From CAWJTN01 sp963845895 (lineage in GTDB: Bacteria > Patescibacteriota > Microgenomatia > UBA1406 > GWC2-37-13), in contig CAWJTN010000001.1 in NCBI GenBank assembly GCA_963845895.1, forward strand, positions 248,001-312,000: DNA of 64,000 bases. Direction: 5' to 3'. The notes below the pieces were generated by a model. The model was given only the letters and a program-made list of their open reading frames with translations. It made no database searches and was not told the origin of the DNA. This document shows positions 41,015 to 49,653 of this stretch, piece by piece. Both the position numbers and the translations under genes were made by a program. Position 1 is the first letter of the stretch; the number at the start of each line of letters is the position of its first letter.

Positions 41015-41458
41015 ATGAAATTCAAAACAGAAGTCTCTGCAGGTGGAATTGTTTTCAAAAAAGATGGGAACAACATTCTTTGGCTAATAACTCAGCATTC
41101 CAAACATAAAGGCTGGAGTTTCCCTAAAGGATTGATAGGGGATACTAAAAAAGGCGAAGGAATGGAACAGGCTGCTTTAAGAGAGGTTGAAGAAGAAGGC
41201 GGAGTAAAAACCAAGATTATCGGCAGTAAACCGATTACAGTCAAATATAAATATCGCTTCGGAGAAACTTTAGTTGATAAAACTGTTTATTATTTTTTGA
41301 TGGAGTATGTATCCGGAGATCCAAAAGATCATGATTGGGAAGTGTCAGATGCAAAATTCGTAAATGTGGAAGAAGTTAAAAAGACGCTAACATTTAAATC
41401 GGATCTTCAGGCTTTCGAAAAAGCTCTTAAATTAATCAGAGCGGTGGAAGGGATTTGA
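41015..41458 (+). CDS. Nudix hydrolase
   Basis: 147 residues from ATG 41015. The Nudix box is G-L-I-G-D ... A-A-L-R-E-V-E-E-E-G-G. Such proteins hydrolyse nucleoside diphosphate derivatives (for example diadenosine polyphosphates or oxidised nucleotides); which one cannot be told. The start codon lies in the insertion-sequence target duplication, so its promoter now comes from the IS end or beyond. Its last 19 bases overlap tRNA-Gly on the other strand. Confidence 0.88.
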   Translation: MKFKTEVSAGGIVFKKDGNNILWLITQHSKHKGWSFPKGLIGDTKKGEGMEQAALREVEEEGGVKTKIIGSKPITVKYKYRFGETLVDKTVYYFLMEYVSGDPKDHDWEVSDAKFVNVEEVKKTLTFKSDLQAFEKALKLIRAVEGI

Positions 41459-41511
41459 ACCCTCGACCTCTTCCTTGGCAAGGAAGCATTCTACCACTGA
41501 ACTACCACCGC
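41440..41511 (-). tRNA. tRNA-Gly (GCC)
   Basis: Acceptor GCGGTGG/CCACCGC, anticodon loop TTGCCAA with GCC, T loop GGTTCAAATCC, discriminator U. The 3' end overlaps the Nudix stop region in antisense. Confidence 0.94.
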
Positions 41512-41588
41512 AGGTAAAATATTATAACAAAAAATAGCGTCGAGGTTTGATTTGAACGAAGAGCGTCTTATTTGCTAAAATTCTAAAT

Positions 41589-43139
41589 TCATCTAAAAAT
41601 TAAGTTCTGAAAGTAATTTGGGTCCGGAGGTTGTTCATTCTTACCTGTTTTTATCTTCTCAACTATCAAATCAGTATCGGGAAACTTTTTAGTTTCAATT
41701 ACTTTATCTTTAGTTTTAACTACATTTTCTTTCCAATATTCGTGTGCACCTTTATTCCAGGAAGGAGCAGCATACATTATCAGATAAGTAATCGACAATT
41801 TTTCATTGACAGCTGATTTATTTTTGTTTTTTGCTGTGTAAAACATCAGGTAATCCATATTATATGTGAGTAAACCCGAATCATATACAAAATATCCTAT
41901 TTTATAATTATTGCTGTCATTTACAACCCAATCCGCAACTTGTTTTTGACTAAGATATGATCCTAAATGATTATTTTGGAAATGAAAATAATAATTTACT
42001 AAAAAAAACAAAGGAAATATCAAAGTCAAAATAAGATAAGCCTTGCCGATTTTGCTGCCAATAACCTCGTTCATAACTATTGCAAAAATAAGACATGATA
42101 AAACAAACATGCCAAACAAGTACTGTTCCCAAAGCGGATAGGGATATAAAATAAAAATAATGAAATAAATAAGAGGTATGGAAAACAAAAAAATTAACTC
42201 TTTTCTGTCGGTTTGTTTTAACTTCTTATTATTTATGTGAAGTAAGAATAAAATGAAAATTACAACAGTAAGTATTTTAAAAATTAAATTCAAATTATAA
42301 AGAGGTACGAAAAAAAAGTTTATGAAATGATTTAGTCTATCACTTAACCTAAAAAGTATATTTGAATACTGTTCATAACCATGCATCACTCCTATTTTTC
42401 CTGATATCAGTTGTAAAGCTGAATGTGTCATTAAAAATTGATGACGGATTTCAAATAAGAAAAAATTGAAAACACTAATCGTAAACAGACCTAGTCCAAT
42501 TAAAAAATATCTAATTTGTAGAAATTTTTTAGTTAAGATAAAAATTAGGACAGTTAATAAGATTAAGAAGACTGCGAATGCCGATTCGAACTGAAAAGCT
42601 AATCCGGTCAAAAAAAGTAGGGCCATAGCTGATGATTGATAACCTCTCATATACCTTATTGCATAATAAAGATAAATTAAAAATAAAATCATTATCATAT
42701 GGGCGTTCGTTATTGTAAAAGAAGCTTGGATGATGGGTTTAGATACGGCAACAAAAAAAGCAAAAAATAATGCCACAATATTTCCATATAATTTCTTCCC
42801 TACCCAGAAAGATCCTAAAATTAAAAGGATATTAAATAGTGTAAATATTGGAATCAGTGTCCAGAATGGGTCACCTTTGGAGATAACATATGTAGGAACA
42901 AGGATATAGAGCCATAATGGTCCATGAAAAATTCCCTGAAGACCAGCGCGGGCTCCGATCAACGTTATATGTTTGCTTTCAACAATTTGTTTTACTAAAA
43001 GTAGATCCCTCGACTGATCAAGAGAGTAATTAAAGTCACCTCTTAAATAATCTTTACTTCTTAGCAGTAAACCGAGAAAAAGAATAAAAATGAGTAAGAT
43101 ATATCTTGCTATCGCTTTTTTATTTTTTAATTTACTCAC
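41589..43139 (-). CDS. GT-C membrane glycosyltransferase (ArnT/PMT-like)
   Basis: 516 residues with about eleven membrane segments and a ~100-residue outer C-terminal part. The first loop has N-Y-S-L-D-Q-S-R-D, the same D-Q-x-R-D signature as at 51830-53305. A polyprenyl-phosphate sugar donor and external acceptor are likely. It stands alone between tRNA genes. Confidence 0.75.
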   Translation of the reverse strand: MSKLKNKKAIARYILLIFILFLGLLLRSKDYLRGDFNYSLDQSRDLLLVKQIVESKHITLIGARAGLQGIFHGPLWLYILVPTYVISKGDPFWTLIPIFTLFNILLILGSFWVGKKLYGNIVALFFAFFVAVSKPIIQASFTITNAHMIMILFLIYLYYAIRYMRGYQSSAMALLFLTGLAFQFESAFAVFLILLTVLIFILTKKFLQIRYFLIGLGLFTISVFNFFLFEIRHQFLMTHSALQLISGKIGVMHGYEQYSNILFRLSDRLNHFINFFFVPLYNLNLIFKILTVVIFILFLLHINNKKLKQTDRKELIFLFSIPLIYFIIFILYPYPLWEQYLFGMFVLSCLIFAIVMNEVIGSKIGKAYLILTLIFPLFFLVNYYFHFQNNHLGSYLSQKQVADWVVNDSNNYKIGYFVYDSGLLTYNMDYLMFYTAKNKNKSAVNEKLSITYLIMYAAPSWNKGAHEYWKENVVKTKDKVIETKKFPDTDLIVEKIKTGKNEQPPDPNYFQNLIFR

Positions 43140-43141
43140 TG

Positions 43142-43214
43142 TGCCGAGGGTCAGAGTCGAACTGACATCTGAGGTTTTTCAGACCACCGCCGTGACCACC
43201 TTGGCTACCTCGGC
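43142..43214 (-). tRNA. tRNA-Phe (GAA)
   Basis: Acceptor GCCGAGG/CCTCGGC, D arm GCC/GGC, T arm GTCAG/CTGAC, loop CTGAAAA with GAA, discriminator A. The anticodon stem has one T-T mismatch (GTGGT with ACCTC). Confidence 0.8.
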
Positions 43215-43219
43215 AGCTG

Positions 43220-43292
43220 TGCGTCCGCTTGGGATCGAACCAAGGACCTCATGTTTATAAGACATGCGCTCTATCCACTGAGCTACGGACGC
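43220..43292 (-). tRNA. tRNA-Ile (TAT)
   Basis: Acceptor GCGTCCG/CGGACGC, anticodon stem CATGT/ACATG, loop CTTATAA so the anticodon is TAT (reads AUA), T loop GGTTCGATCCC, discriminator A as expected for Ile. Most bacteria read AUA with a lysidine-modified CAT tRNA instead. Confidence 0.88.
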
Positions 43293-43307
43293 TCGCATCA
43301 AAGTATA

Positions 43308-43862
43308 TCAAATTTTCTTGACCTTTTTCTTCATCAATTTCTGGTATTCTTTCTCACTAATTAAATCTTTACTGGAATCTAAACGATCTGTAAAGAGAAT
43401 CCCATCTAAATGATCGCTTTCATGCTGAAAAATTCTTGCAATAAAATCTTTAAAAATTTTATTAACTTTTTCTCCCTCACGTGTCAAATATTCAACATTC
43501 ACTTCTAAACTTCTGGGAATAAATCCCCGTATACCGGGAACACTTAGACAACCTTCCCAATCTTTTTTCTTTTCTTTTGAGAAAAAAGTTATTTTTGGAT
43601 TTATAATTGCCGTTGGCTTCATTTTAGGAGCTTTCGGATATCTGGGATTTGGGTGTGAAGACAATATAAAAACTCTTAAAGACTTATAAACCTGTGGGGC
43701 AGCAATTCCAACTCCATCAACGTCCATAACCGTAACAGTTAAATCATCAATTAATTTTTGCACCAACGGATCTTTTACATTCTTAACTTCCTTCGCTTTT
43801 TTTCTCAATACTGGATGTCCCAATAGTGCCACCTGCAACAAATCGCCTTTTATTTTTTTCAT
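43308..43862 (-). CDS. def: Peptide deformylase
   Basis: Removes the formyl group from new proteins. All three motifs are present: G-V-G-I-A-A-P-Q, W-E-G-C-L-S-V-P-G (Cys metal ligand) and Q-H-E-S-D-H-L-D-G (two His ligands and catalytic Glu). 184 residues is normal. Confidence 0.96.
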   Translation of the reverse strand: MKKIKGDLLQVALLGHPVLRKKAKEVKNVKDPLVQKLIDDLTVTVMDVDGVGIAAPQVYKSLRVFILSSHPNPRYPKAPKMKPTAIINPKITFFSKEKKKDWEGCLSVPGIRGFIPRSLEVNVEYLTREGEKVNKIFKDFIARIFQHESDHLDGILFTDRLDSSKDLISEKEYQKLMKKKVKKI

Positions 43863-43868
43863 AGCGGG

Positions 43869-43939
43869 TGGACCTACCGAGAATTGAACTCGGATCTTGG
43901 CAATGCGAATGCCATGTTCTGCCGTTGAACCATAGGCCC
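43869..43939 (-). tRNA. tRNA-Ala (CGC)
   Basis: Acceptor GGGCCTA/TAGGTCC with the G3-U70 wobble pair that identifies tRNA-Ala, loop TTCGCAT with CGC, T loop AGTTCAATTCT, discriminator A. Confidence 0.93.
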
Positions 43940-43942
43940 ATT

Positions 43943-44055
43943 AGAAATTGTTTTCGAGAAACGAGAAATTACAATTTCTTATGTCCACCAAAATCGCTCC
44001 TCAATACGTCGAGCGAATAGCGAAGATTTCAGTATTGAGATGAGATTATGTGGAC
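43943..44055 (+). repeat. tRNA-flanking element T1, copy 3
   Basis: Hairpin 1 (43943-43979) closed by AGAAATTG/CAATTTCT; hairpin 2 closed by TGTCCAC/GTGGAC (43982-44055) with inner stem TCAATAC/GTATTGA and loop CGTCGAGCGAATAGCG as in copy 2. Hairpin 1 starts 3 bases from the 5' end of tRNA-Ala; the other end is 5 bases from tRNA-Arg. Confidence 0.7.
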
Positions 44056-44060
44056 TTTTG

Positions 44061-44132
44061 TGTCCCCGGGCAGAATCGAACTGCCATCAAAGGCTCCGGA
44101 AGCCCTTATTCTGTCCATTAAACTACGGAGAC
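44061..44132 (-). tRNA. tRNA-Arg (CCG)
   Basis: Acceptor GTCTCCG/CGGGGAC (one G-U pair), anticodon loop TTCCGGA with CCG, T loop AGTTCGATTCT, discriminator A. The 5' end is 1 base from the uppP stop. Confidence 0.92.
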
Positions 44133-44133
44133 T

Positions 44134-44916
44134 CTAATGCAATAGCGTCAATGCCAATATTATAGCAAGAAGGATGCGGTAAATTCCGAAGATTGCTAAA
44201 GAATTCTTTTTTAAGAAATTAATAAACCATTTAACAATAAAATAAGAAGAAGCGAAAGCAAAAATAAAACCTACAATCAATAGTAATCCATTATTTAAAT
44301 TACGTAGAACAACTTTTCTCATCTCAAAAAGATCAAAAAAAGAAGCAGCTAAAATAGTTGGAACAGCTAAAAGAAATGAATAGTAAGCGGACTTATCTCG
44401 TCTATACTTCAGAAACATCATTGTTACCATAACCGCCCCAGCCCTTGAAACGCCAGGAATCACTGCAAATGATTGACATAAACCAATAATCACCGCCTCC
44501 TTGTAAGAAATATCTTTAACGTCTTTTTCCAGTTTTATTTTTCCCTTTTTAACATATTTCTCAAGAACTATAAAGATAATTCCCACGATAACGAAAACTC
44601 CAAGCATCAAAATTTGCGATTCAAAAAAAACATTTTTTATGATTTTATAAAGAAGTAAACCAACAACTGCCGTTGGGAAAAAGGAAGCTAATACTTTTTT
44701 ATCCAGTTCCTTATATTTAACGACGTCAGTGAAGTAGAGTAGGGCGACCGATAAAATTGCTCCTGCCTGTATGAAGACCTCAAAAAGTTTTGAAAAATCA
44801 GTCTGGGCAATTCCTAAAAATTTTGAAGCAAAAATTAAATGAAAGGTTGAAGATATTGGCAAAAATTCCGTAATCCCCTCCACCACTCCCAAAATCGCTG
44901 CTTGAATAATATTCAT
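44134..44916 (-). CDS. uppP: Undecaprenyl-diphosphatase
   Basis: Recycles the lipid carrier for peptidoglycan and surface glycans. From ATG 44916 it has 260 residues and about eight membrane segments. G-V-V-E-G-I-T-E-F-L-P-I-S-S-T and P-G-V-S-R-A-G-A-V are the BacA/UppP active-site motifs. The start is set by a TACAAT -10 box (44924-44929) 7 bases upstream; an upstream ATG at 44967 would run into the divergent gene. Confidence 0.94.
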   Translation of the reverse strand: MNIIQAAILGVVEGITEFLPISSTFHLIFASKFLGIAQTDFSKLFEVFIQAGAILSVALLYFTDVVKYKELDKKVLASFFPTAVVGLLLYKIIKNVFFESQILMLGVFVIVGIIFIVLEKYVKKGKIKLEKDVKDISYKEAVIIGLCQSFAVIPGVSRAGAVMVTMMFLKYRRDKSAYYSFLLAVPTILAASFFDLFEMRKVVLRNLNNGLLLIVGFIFAFASSYFIVKWFINFLKKNSLAIFGIYRILLAIILALTLLH

Positions 44917-44923
44917 CCTGTTA

Positions 44924-44933
44924 ATTGTATAAT
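44924..44933. promoter_or_regulatory. Bidirectional -10 element
   Basis: ATTGTATAAT reads TACAAT on the minus strand, 7 bases before uppP, and TATAAT on the plus strand (44928-44933), 7 bases before the GT4 gene. One shared A/T core can serve two divergent leaderless genes. Confidence 0.5.
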
Positions 44934-44940
44934 AATAAAA

Positions 44941-46077
44941 ATGAAGATAGCAATTGTTCATGATCAACTACAAGAATTTGGAGGAGCCGAAAGAGTATTA
45001 GTGGCTTTGAAAAAAATTTTTCCCGAAGCTGTCGTCTTCACTTCTTTTTACAATCCGCAAACATTGGGAAACCACGCTGAAAAATTCAAAGATTGGAAAA
45101 TAATTACTTCCTGGGCAGATAAAATACCTTTTTTAAAAAAATTATATTCTCCACTTCGATTTATTACTCCAAAAATTTGGGAAAGTTTTGATTTATCTTC
45201 TTATGATTTAGTTATAACTTCTTCAGGGTCTTATATGTGCAAAGGAGTTATAACAAAAAAACCGACAATTAATATCTGTTATCTTCATCATCCACCCCGC
45301 TATCTTTATAATTACGAAACGGCAATCGAATGGCAGAAATATCTTTTGGTAAAAATCTACGGAAACTTAATAAATCACAGTCTTAGACTTTGGGATTACA
45401 AGGGATCACAAAGAGTTGATTATTTTATAGCCAATTCTGAAGAAACAAAAAGAAGAATTCAAAAATTTTACCGCCGCGACGCTTTTGTTATTTATCCTCC
45501 AGTCAACATTCCAACAAAGCTAACACCTATATCCTATCCCCTAGCTACTAACTACTATTTAACTATTTCTCGTCTAGCTCGTTCAAAACATATAGAAGTC
45601 ATAATTCATGCTGCAAACAAAATGAAATTTAAATTAAAAATAATTGGAACAGGAAGGGATATGAATTATCTAAAATCATTTGCTGGTCCAACAGTAGAAC
45701 TTTTAGGCAATGTAGCAGATAAAGATGTTCCCAATATATATAACGAAGCCAAGGCCTTTCTTTTTTCATCAGTTGATGAAGAATTTGGCATCGCCCCGGT
45801 TGAAGCAATGGGTTACGGATTACCGGTGATAGCTTTCAGAAGTGGTGGAGTTCCGGAGACAGTAAAAGACGGAATAAACGGATATTTATTTGATGAGCTA
45901 AAGCCAGAATCATTAATAAAAAAAATAAAACAGTTGGAATCTTTACCTAAAGAAAAATATCTTGAAATGAGAAAGAATGCTAGAAGTGAATCTGAAAAAT
46001 ATTCATTAGAAAATTTTAAAAAAAAGATATTAGAATTTGTCAATTCAAAAATAAATGCCCGAACTTCCAGAGGTTGA
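44941..46077 (+). CDS. GT4-family glycosyltransferase
   Basis: 378 residues from ATG 44941. GT-B fold with H-D-Q-L-Q-E-F-G-G-A-E-R near the N-terminus and S-S-V-D-E-E-F-G-I-A-P-V-E-A-M (E-x7-E) plus F-R-S-G-G-V-P-E-T in the donor domain. Similar to mannosyltransferases, but the sugar is not certain. It overlaps mutM by 23 bases. Confidence 0.87.
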   Translation: MKIAIVHDQLQEFGGAERVLVALKKIFPEAVVFTSFYNPQTLGNHAEKFKDWKIITSWADKIPFLKKLYSPLRFITPKIWESFDLSSYDLVITSSGSYMCKGVITKKPTINICYLHHPPRYLYNYETAIEWQKYLLVKIYGNLINHSLRLWDYKGSQRVDYFIANSEETKRRIQKFYRRDAFVIYPPVNIPTKLTPISYPLATNYYLTISRLARSKHIEVIIHAANKMKFKLKIIGTGRDMNYLKSFAGPTVELLGNVADKDVPNIYNEAKAFLFSSVDEEFGIAPVEAMGYGLPVIAFRSGGVPETVKDGINGYLFDELKPESLIKKIKQLESLPKEKYLEMRKNARSESEKYSLENFKKKILEFVNSKINARTSRG

Positions 46078-46897
46078 AACAATTAGGTTAGGTCTTGAAA
46101 AATATATCGTTGGTCACAAAATTGAAGATGTTGTGATTAATGATAAAAAACTGAAGGAAATAAATGTTTCAAATTTGAAAGGAGCAAAAGTTAAATCAGT
46201 CAGGAGATTTGGCAAGGGTTTGGTAATTGATTTAAATAACGGATACTCCATTGCAGCACACATTAAGTTAACCGGACAGTTTGTCTATAGAGGAACTGAA
46301 ACTAAAAATATAATTCCTTCGGGTAAATTTGTTGACGGACTTCCCAATAAATTTACTAGAATAATTTTTAACCTAGATAAAAACGCATATCTTTATTTTA
46401 ATGATGTTAGGCGCTTTGGTTGGGTTAAAGTAGTAAAAACAGAAGATCTTAGACAACTTCCTTTTTTTAAAGAGTTAGGTCCGGAACCTTTTAAAGATTT
46501 GACGTTTGAATATTTTGAAAAAGCTCTAAAATCTTCGGGAACTGCCGTTAAATCTTTACTCATGGATCAAAAAAAAATCGGCGGTGTGGGAAATATTTAC
46601 GCTAATGATTCGCTGAACTTAGCAAAAATAGATCCTCGAAGAAAAGCGTCAAGTTTAAAAGGTGTAGAAACGAAAAAAATTTATAATGCTATTTTTGAAG
46701 TTTTAAAAAATGGATTGAAATACAAAGGTGCAACGGAGTTAAACTTCGTAAATGCCGAAGGTCAACCAGGCGGCTACCAAAATCACTTCCTAGCTTATGG
46801 TCGGGATGGAGAAAAGTGTTATAACTGTGGAGGGATTATCAAAAAAATTAGAGTCGGCGGTCGCGGCACCTACTTCTGTCCCAAATGCCAAAAATGA
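46055..46897 (+). CDS. mutM: Formamidopyrimidine-DNA glycosylase
   Basis: Removes oxidised purines. It starts M-P-E-L-P-E-V-E, with Pro2 and Glu3 catalytic. H2TH region with K-I-G-G-V-G-N-I-Y-A-N-D, and a C-terminal zinc finger C-Y-N-C-G ... C-P-K-C with the R-G-T-Y-F loop. 280 residues is standard. Confidence 0.96.
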   Translation: MPELPEVETIRLGLEKYIVGHKIEDVVINDKKLKEINVSNLKGAKVKSVRRFGKGLVIDLNNGYSIAAHIKLTGQFVYRGTETKNIIPSGKFVDGLPNKFTRIIFNLDKNAYLYFNDVRRFGWVKVVKTEDLRQLPFFKELGPEPFKDLTFEYFEKALKSSGTAVKSLLMDQKKIGGVGNIYANDSLNLAKIDPRRKASSLKGVETKKIYNAIFEVLKNGLKYKGATELNFVNAEGQPGGYQNHFLAYGRDGEKCYNCGGIIKKIRVGGRGTYFCPKCQK

Positions 46898-46898
46898 C

Positions 46899-47303
46899 TC
46901 AATAATAATTGTTTTGTGAGTTGTTAAAGAAGTTTCTTAAATCATTTCCAGGCTGCATGTTAAACATCTGTTGATACATCAGCATCCAAGGCATCCTCTT
47001 TTGCATCCAGCTTTTAAAAGAAGAGTTATAGCCTGCGATTAGTTGAATAATGACAAATATAACAATAAGAAAAGTAACTAGAGATAAAATAATCTCTCCA
47101 AACAAATTTTCTCCGAATAAAATTTCTAATCCCCAAAGGATTAGAAAAACCGGCCAGAGTTTCCAAAGCAACGACCAAACATCCCAGGGTAAGATATTAA
47201 AATTATTGAGAAGTAAAATAAATCCTAAAGCCATCAAAATAAATCCGCCGGAAAATCCTCGATGATGTTTATGTCTTGTAAAAATATCTTCATCGTCTTT
47301 CAT
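46899..47303 (-). CDS. LiaI/LiaF-type transmembrane protein
   Basis: 134 residues with about four hydrophobic segments. I-L-M-A-L-G-F-I-L-L-L-N-N-F and L-W-K-L-W-P-V-F-L-I-L-W-G match the LiaF/LiaI-like membrane domain. The same block occurs at the C-terminus of the neighbouring PspC protein, with which it overlaps by 14 bases; both probably act in envelope stress. Confidence 0.7.
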   Translation of the reverse strand: MKDDEDIFTRHKHHRGFSGGFILMALGFILLLNNFNILPWDVWSLLWKLWPVFLILWGLEILFGENLFGEIILSLVTFLIVIFVIIQLIAGYNSSFKSWMQKRMPWMLMYQQMFNMQPGNDLRNFFNNSQNNYY

Positions 47304-47763
47304 TTTTAGTTAGAATCATGTAACCGAAAATAATAAGCAGTACCGGCCAGAGTTTCCAGACAAAGCTTGAAACATAAAAACCGAAGTTATCTAAAAGAAA
47401 AGCTAAACCCAAAATAACCAGAATAAATCCTATAATTTCTTTTGAATTATTTCTTCCTTGTTCTGTTTTTAAATCTGCCGTAAACTCTTTTGCTTTAGTT
47501 TTAATTTCATCCGCATTTTCTCTTATGACTTCTTTATGATTTTCTCCCAAATCTGACTCTTTAGGAATGACTAACCAAAGAATTAAATAAAGTGGGATTC
47601 CTGCTCCTCCAAAAAAAGTTAAAAGAACAAAAACCACACGAACGATTACAGGATCTATATTAAAATATTCTCCCAACCCGCCTGCAACTCCGGCTATAAC
47701 TTTATTTTTTTCCGATCGAAATAGATGATGAGTAATGTCTGGAGTTTTTTTAGTAGTTGGCAT
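47290..47763 (-). CDS. PspC-domain protein with LiaI-like membrane region
   Basis: 157 residues. The PspC domain is at ~15-70 (G-V-A-G-G-L-G-E-Y-F-N-I-D-P-V-I-V-R). A charged linker follows, then a LiaI-like pair of membrane segments (L-W-K-L-W-P-V-L-L-I). Envelope-stress sensing is the family's known role. First gene of a two-gene unit. Confidence 0.85.
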   Translation of the reverse strand: MPTTKKTPDITHHLFRSEKNKVIAGVAGGLGEYFNIDPVIVRVVFVLLTFFGGAGIPLYLILWLVIPKESDLGENHKEVIRENADEIKTKAKEFTADLKTEQGRNNSKEIIGFILVILGLAFLLDNFGFYVSSFVWKLWPVLLIIFGYMILTKNERR

Positions 47764-47788
47764 ATTTTTTTATTATACTACATAATTT

Positions 47789-48991
47789 TTATTCATAACG
47801 TATTGCATCAATTGGTGATAAATCAGCTGCTTTTTTTGCTGGAAAAACTCCAAAAATTACTCCAATCGCTGAAGAAACTCCAAGAGCTAAAAGCACAGAA
47901 CCTAAATCTATATAAGCAGGAAATAATTTTTGAATCAAAAGAACAATAATAAAAGATATCATAAGTCCCAGTAATCCTCCCAAGAGCGACAAGATCACCG
48001 ACTCGATTAAAAAATGAAAAAGAATATCATTTCTTCTTGCTCCCAAAGCTCTTCTTATCCCGATCTCTCTTATTCTTTCTGTAACAGTTACATACATAAT
48101 ATTCATAATTCCTATGCCTCCGACAATCAGTGATATAGCGGCAATCGCAACCAAAACTGTATTGATTATATTGAAGATAGAAGAAATTGTCTCCATAATT
48201 TCTTTTTCTTCTAGGACCGAAAAGTCGTCTTTGTCATATCTTTTCCTTAAAATATTTTCAATTTCAGTTTTCGTTTCAGCAACTGCCTCTTTATTTATTG
48301 CTTTCAAATAGATACCGAAATATTTTTTGTCAGGATTAAAGCTAAAAGATGCCTTGAATGGTATAAAAGACTGATGATCGATATTGGCTCCGCCCAGTCC
48401 TCCGCCTCCTTTAGACTTCAAAATTCCTATTATTTTATATGTTTGTTTTTCAACATCTACATTTTGACCAACTACATTATCTGTAGAACCGAATAGCTTT
48501 TCAGCAAGTGGAGAATAAATCATGATAATCTTGTTCCCTTTTTGAATATCTTTTTTTTCAAAAAGTCTTCCCTGTTCAACCTGAAGATTCATCACCTGCA
48601 CGATTTCTTCATTAGATGCGATTACTTCTGTAATTTCTGTTTTTCCACCAACTTGAATCTTGCTACCTGGCTTTGCATATGCTCCTGTAATATAACTTAT
48701 TGTCTTAATTCTTTTAAGTTTACTTACATCTCTTTCATCAAATTTAATTCCACCGACAAATCCACCTTGGAGAAAAGTATTTTTTCCTCCTGGAACAACC
48801 ATAATGAGATTGGCTCCTAAACTTTCAAACTGATTGTCTATGTATTTTTTTAATCCCAAACCAAAAGCTAAAAGTAGAATCACTGCCATAACCCCTATCA
48901 ATATTCCTAACGAAGTAAGAAGGGTTCGTCCCTTATTGTGAAAAAAGTCATCAATTGCTGCTTTTAATATAAAAATAAAATAATTACTCAT
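47789..48991 (-). CDS. MacB/FtsX-type ABC transporter permease
   Basis: 400 residues: an N-terminal membrane segment (L-G-I-L-I-G-V-M-A-V), a large outer MacB-like periplasmic-core domain, then three membrane segments with R-E-I-G-I-R-R-A-L-G-A between. Third gene of an adaptor-ATPase-permease operon for mechanotransmission or export; overlaps the ATPase by four bases. Confidence 0.92.
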   Translation of the reverse strand: MSNYFIFILKAAIDDFFHNKGRTLLTSLGILIGVMAVILLLAFGLGLKKYIDNQFESLGANLIMVVPGGKNTFLQGGFVGGIKFDERDVSKLKRIKTISYITGAYAKPGSKIQVGGKTEITEVIASNEEIVQVMNLQVEQGRLFEKKDIQKGNKIIMIYSPLAEKLFGSTDNVVGQNVDVEKQTYKIIGILKSKGGGGLGGANIDHQSFIPFKASFSFNPDKKYFGIYLKAINKEAVAETKTEIENILRKRYDKDDFSVLEEKEIMETISSIFNIINTVLVAIAAISLIVGGIGIMNIMYVTVTERIREIGIRRALGARRNDILFHFLIESVILSLLGGLLGLMISFIIVLLIQKLFPAYIDLGSVLLALGVSSAIGVIFGVFPAKKAADLSPIDAIRYE

Positions 48992-49653
48992 ACGAGTTTT
49001 CCATCAGTAATTTTAATCATCTTTTTGGCTTTTGAGGCTATTGCCATATCATGACTTACAATTACTACCGTAATCTTTTCTTTATTTAACTCCAAAAGTA
49101 AAGACAAAATTTCATGACCAGATTTACTATCTAGATTTCCTGTTGGCTCATCAGCTAATATAAGCTTGGGTTTCATTATTAATGCCCGAGCTATTGCAAC
49201 CTTTTGCTGCTGACCACCTGATAATTTATTTGGGAAAGAATTCTTTTTATCAAGAATTCCAAATCTTTTCATAAGATATATTGCATGTTCTTCGTAATCA
49301 TAGTCCAATTTTTTTCTGACATACATAGTGGGTAAAACAATATTTTCAAGCACTGTCAACTTAGGAATTAAGTTAAATTGTTGAAAAACAAAGCCAACAA
49401 ATTCGTTTCGTAATGTAGATATCTGATCATCATTCATCTTTGAAATATCTTTTTGTTCAATATAAATTGATCCACGTGTCGGCTTGTCCAGAAGCCCAAT
49501 TACATGCATCAAGGTTGACTTGCCACTGCCTGACGGTCCAACGATCGATGTTAACTCACCGTCTTTAATGGTAAGACTTATGTCTTGAAGCGCTCTGAAG
49601 ATAATCTCTCCGTCGAGTTGATATTCTTTCCAAACGTGTTCAAGTTTGATCAT
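48988..49653 (-). CDS. MacB/LolD-type ABC transporter ATPase
   Basis: Walker A G-P-S-G-S-G-K-S, Q-loop F-Q-Q-F-N-L-I-P, signature L-S-G-G-Q-Q-Q, Walker B L-I-L-A-D-E-P-T-G. I start at ATG 49653, preceded by AAGGTGA; an ATG at 49671 is possible. It overlaps the adaptor gene end by 14 bases. Confidence 0.94.
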   Translation of the reverse strand: MIKLEHVWKEYQLDGEIIFRALQDISLTIKDGELTSIVGPSGSGKSTLMHVIGLLDKPTRGSIYIEQKDISKMNDDQISTLRNEFVGFVFQQFNLIPKLTVLENIVLPTMYVRKKLDYDYEEHAIYLMKRFGILDKKNSFPNKLSGGQQQKVAIARALIMKPKLILADEPTGNLDSKSGHEILSLLLELNKEKITVVIVSHDMAIASKAKKMIKITDGKLV

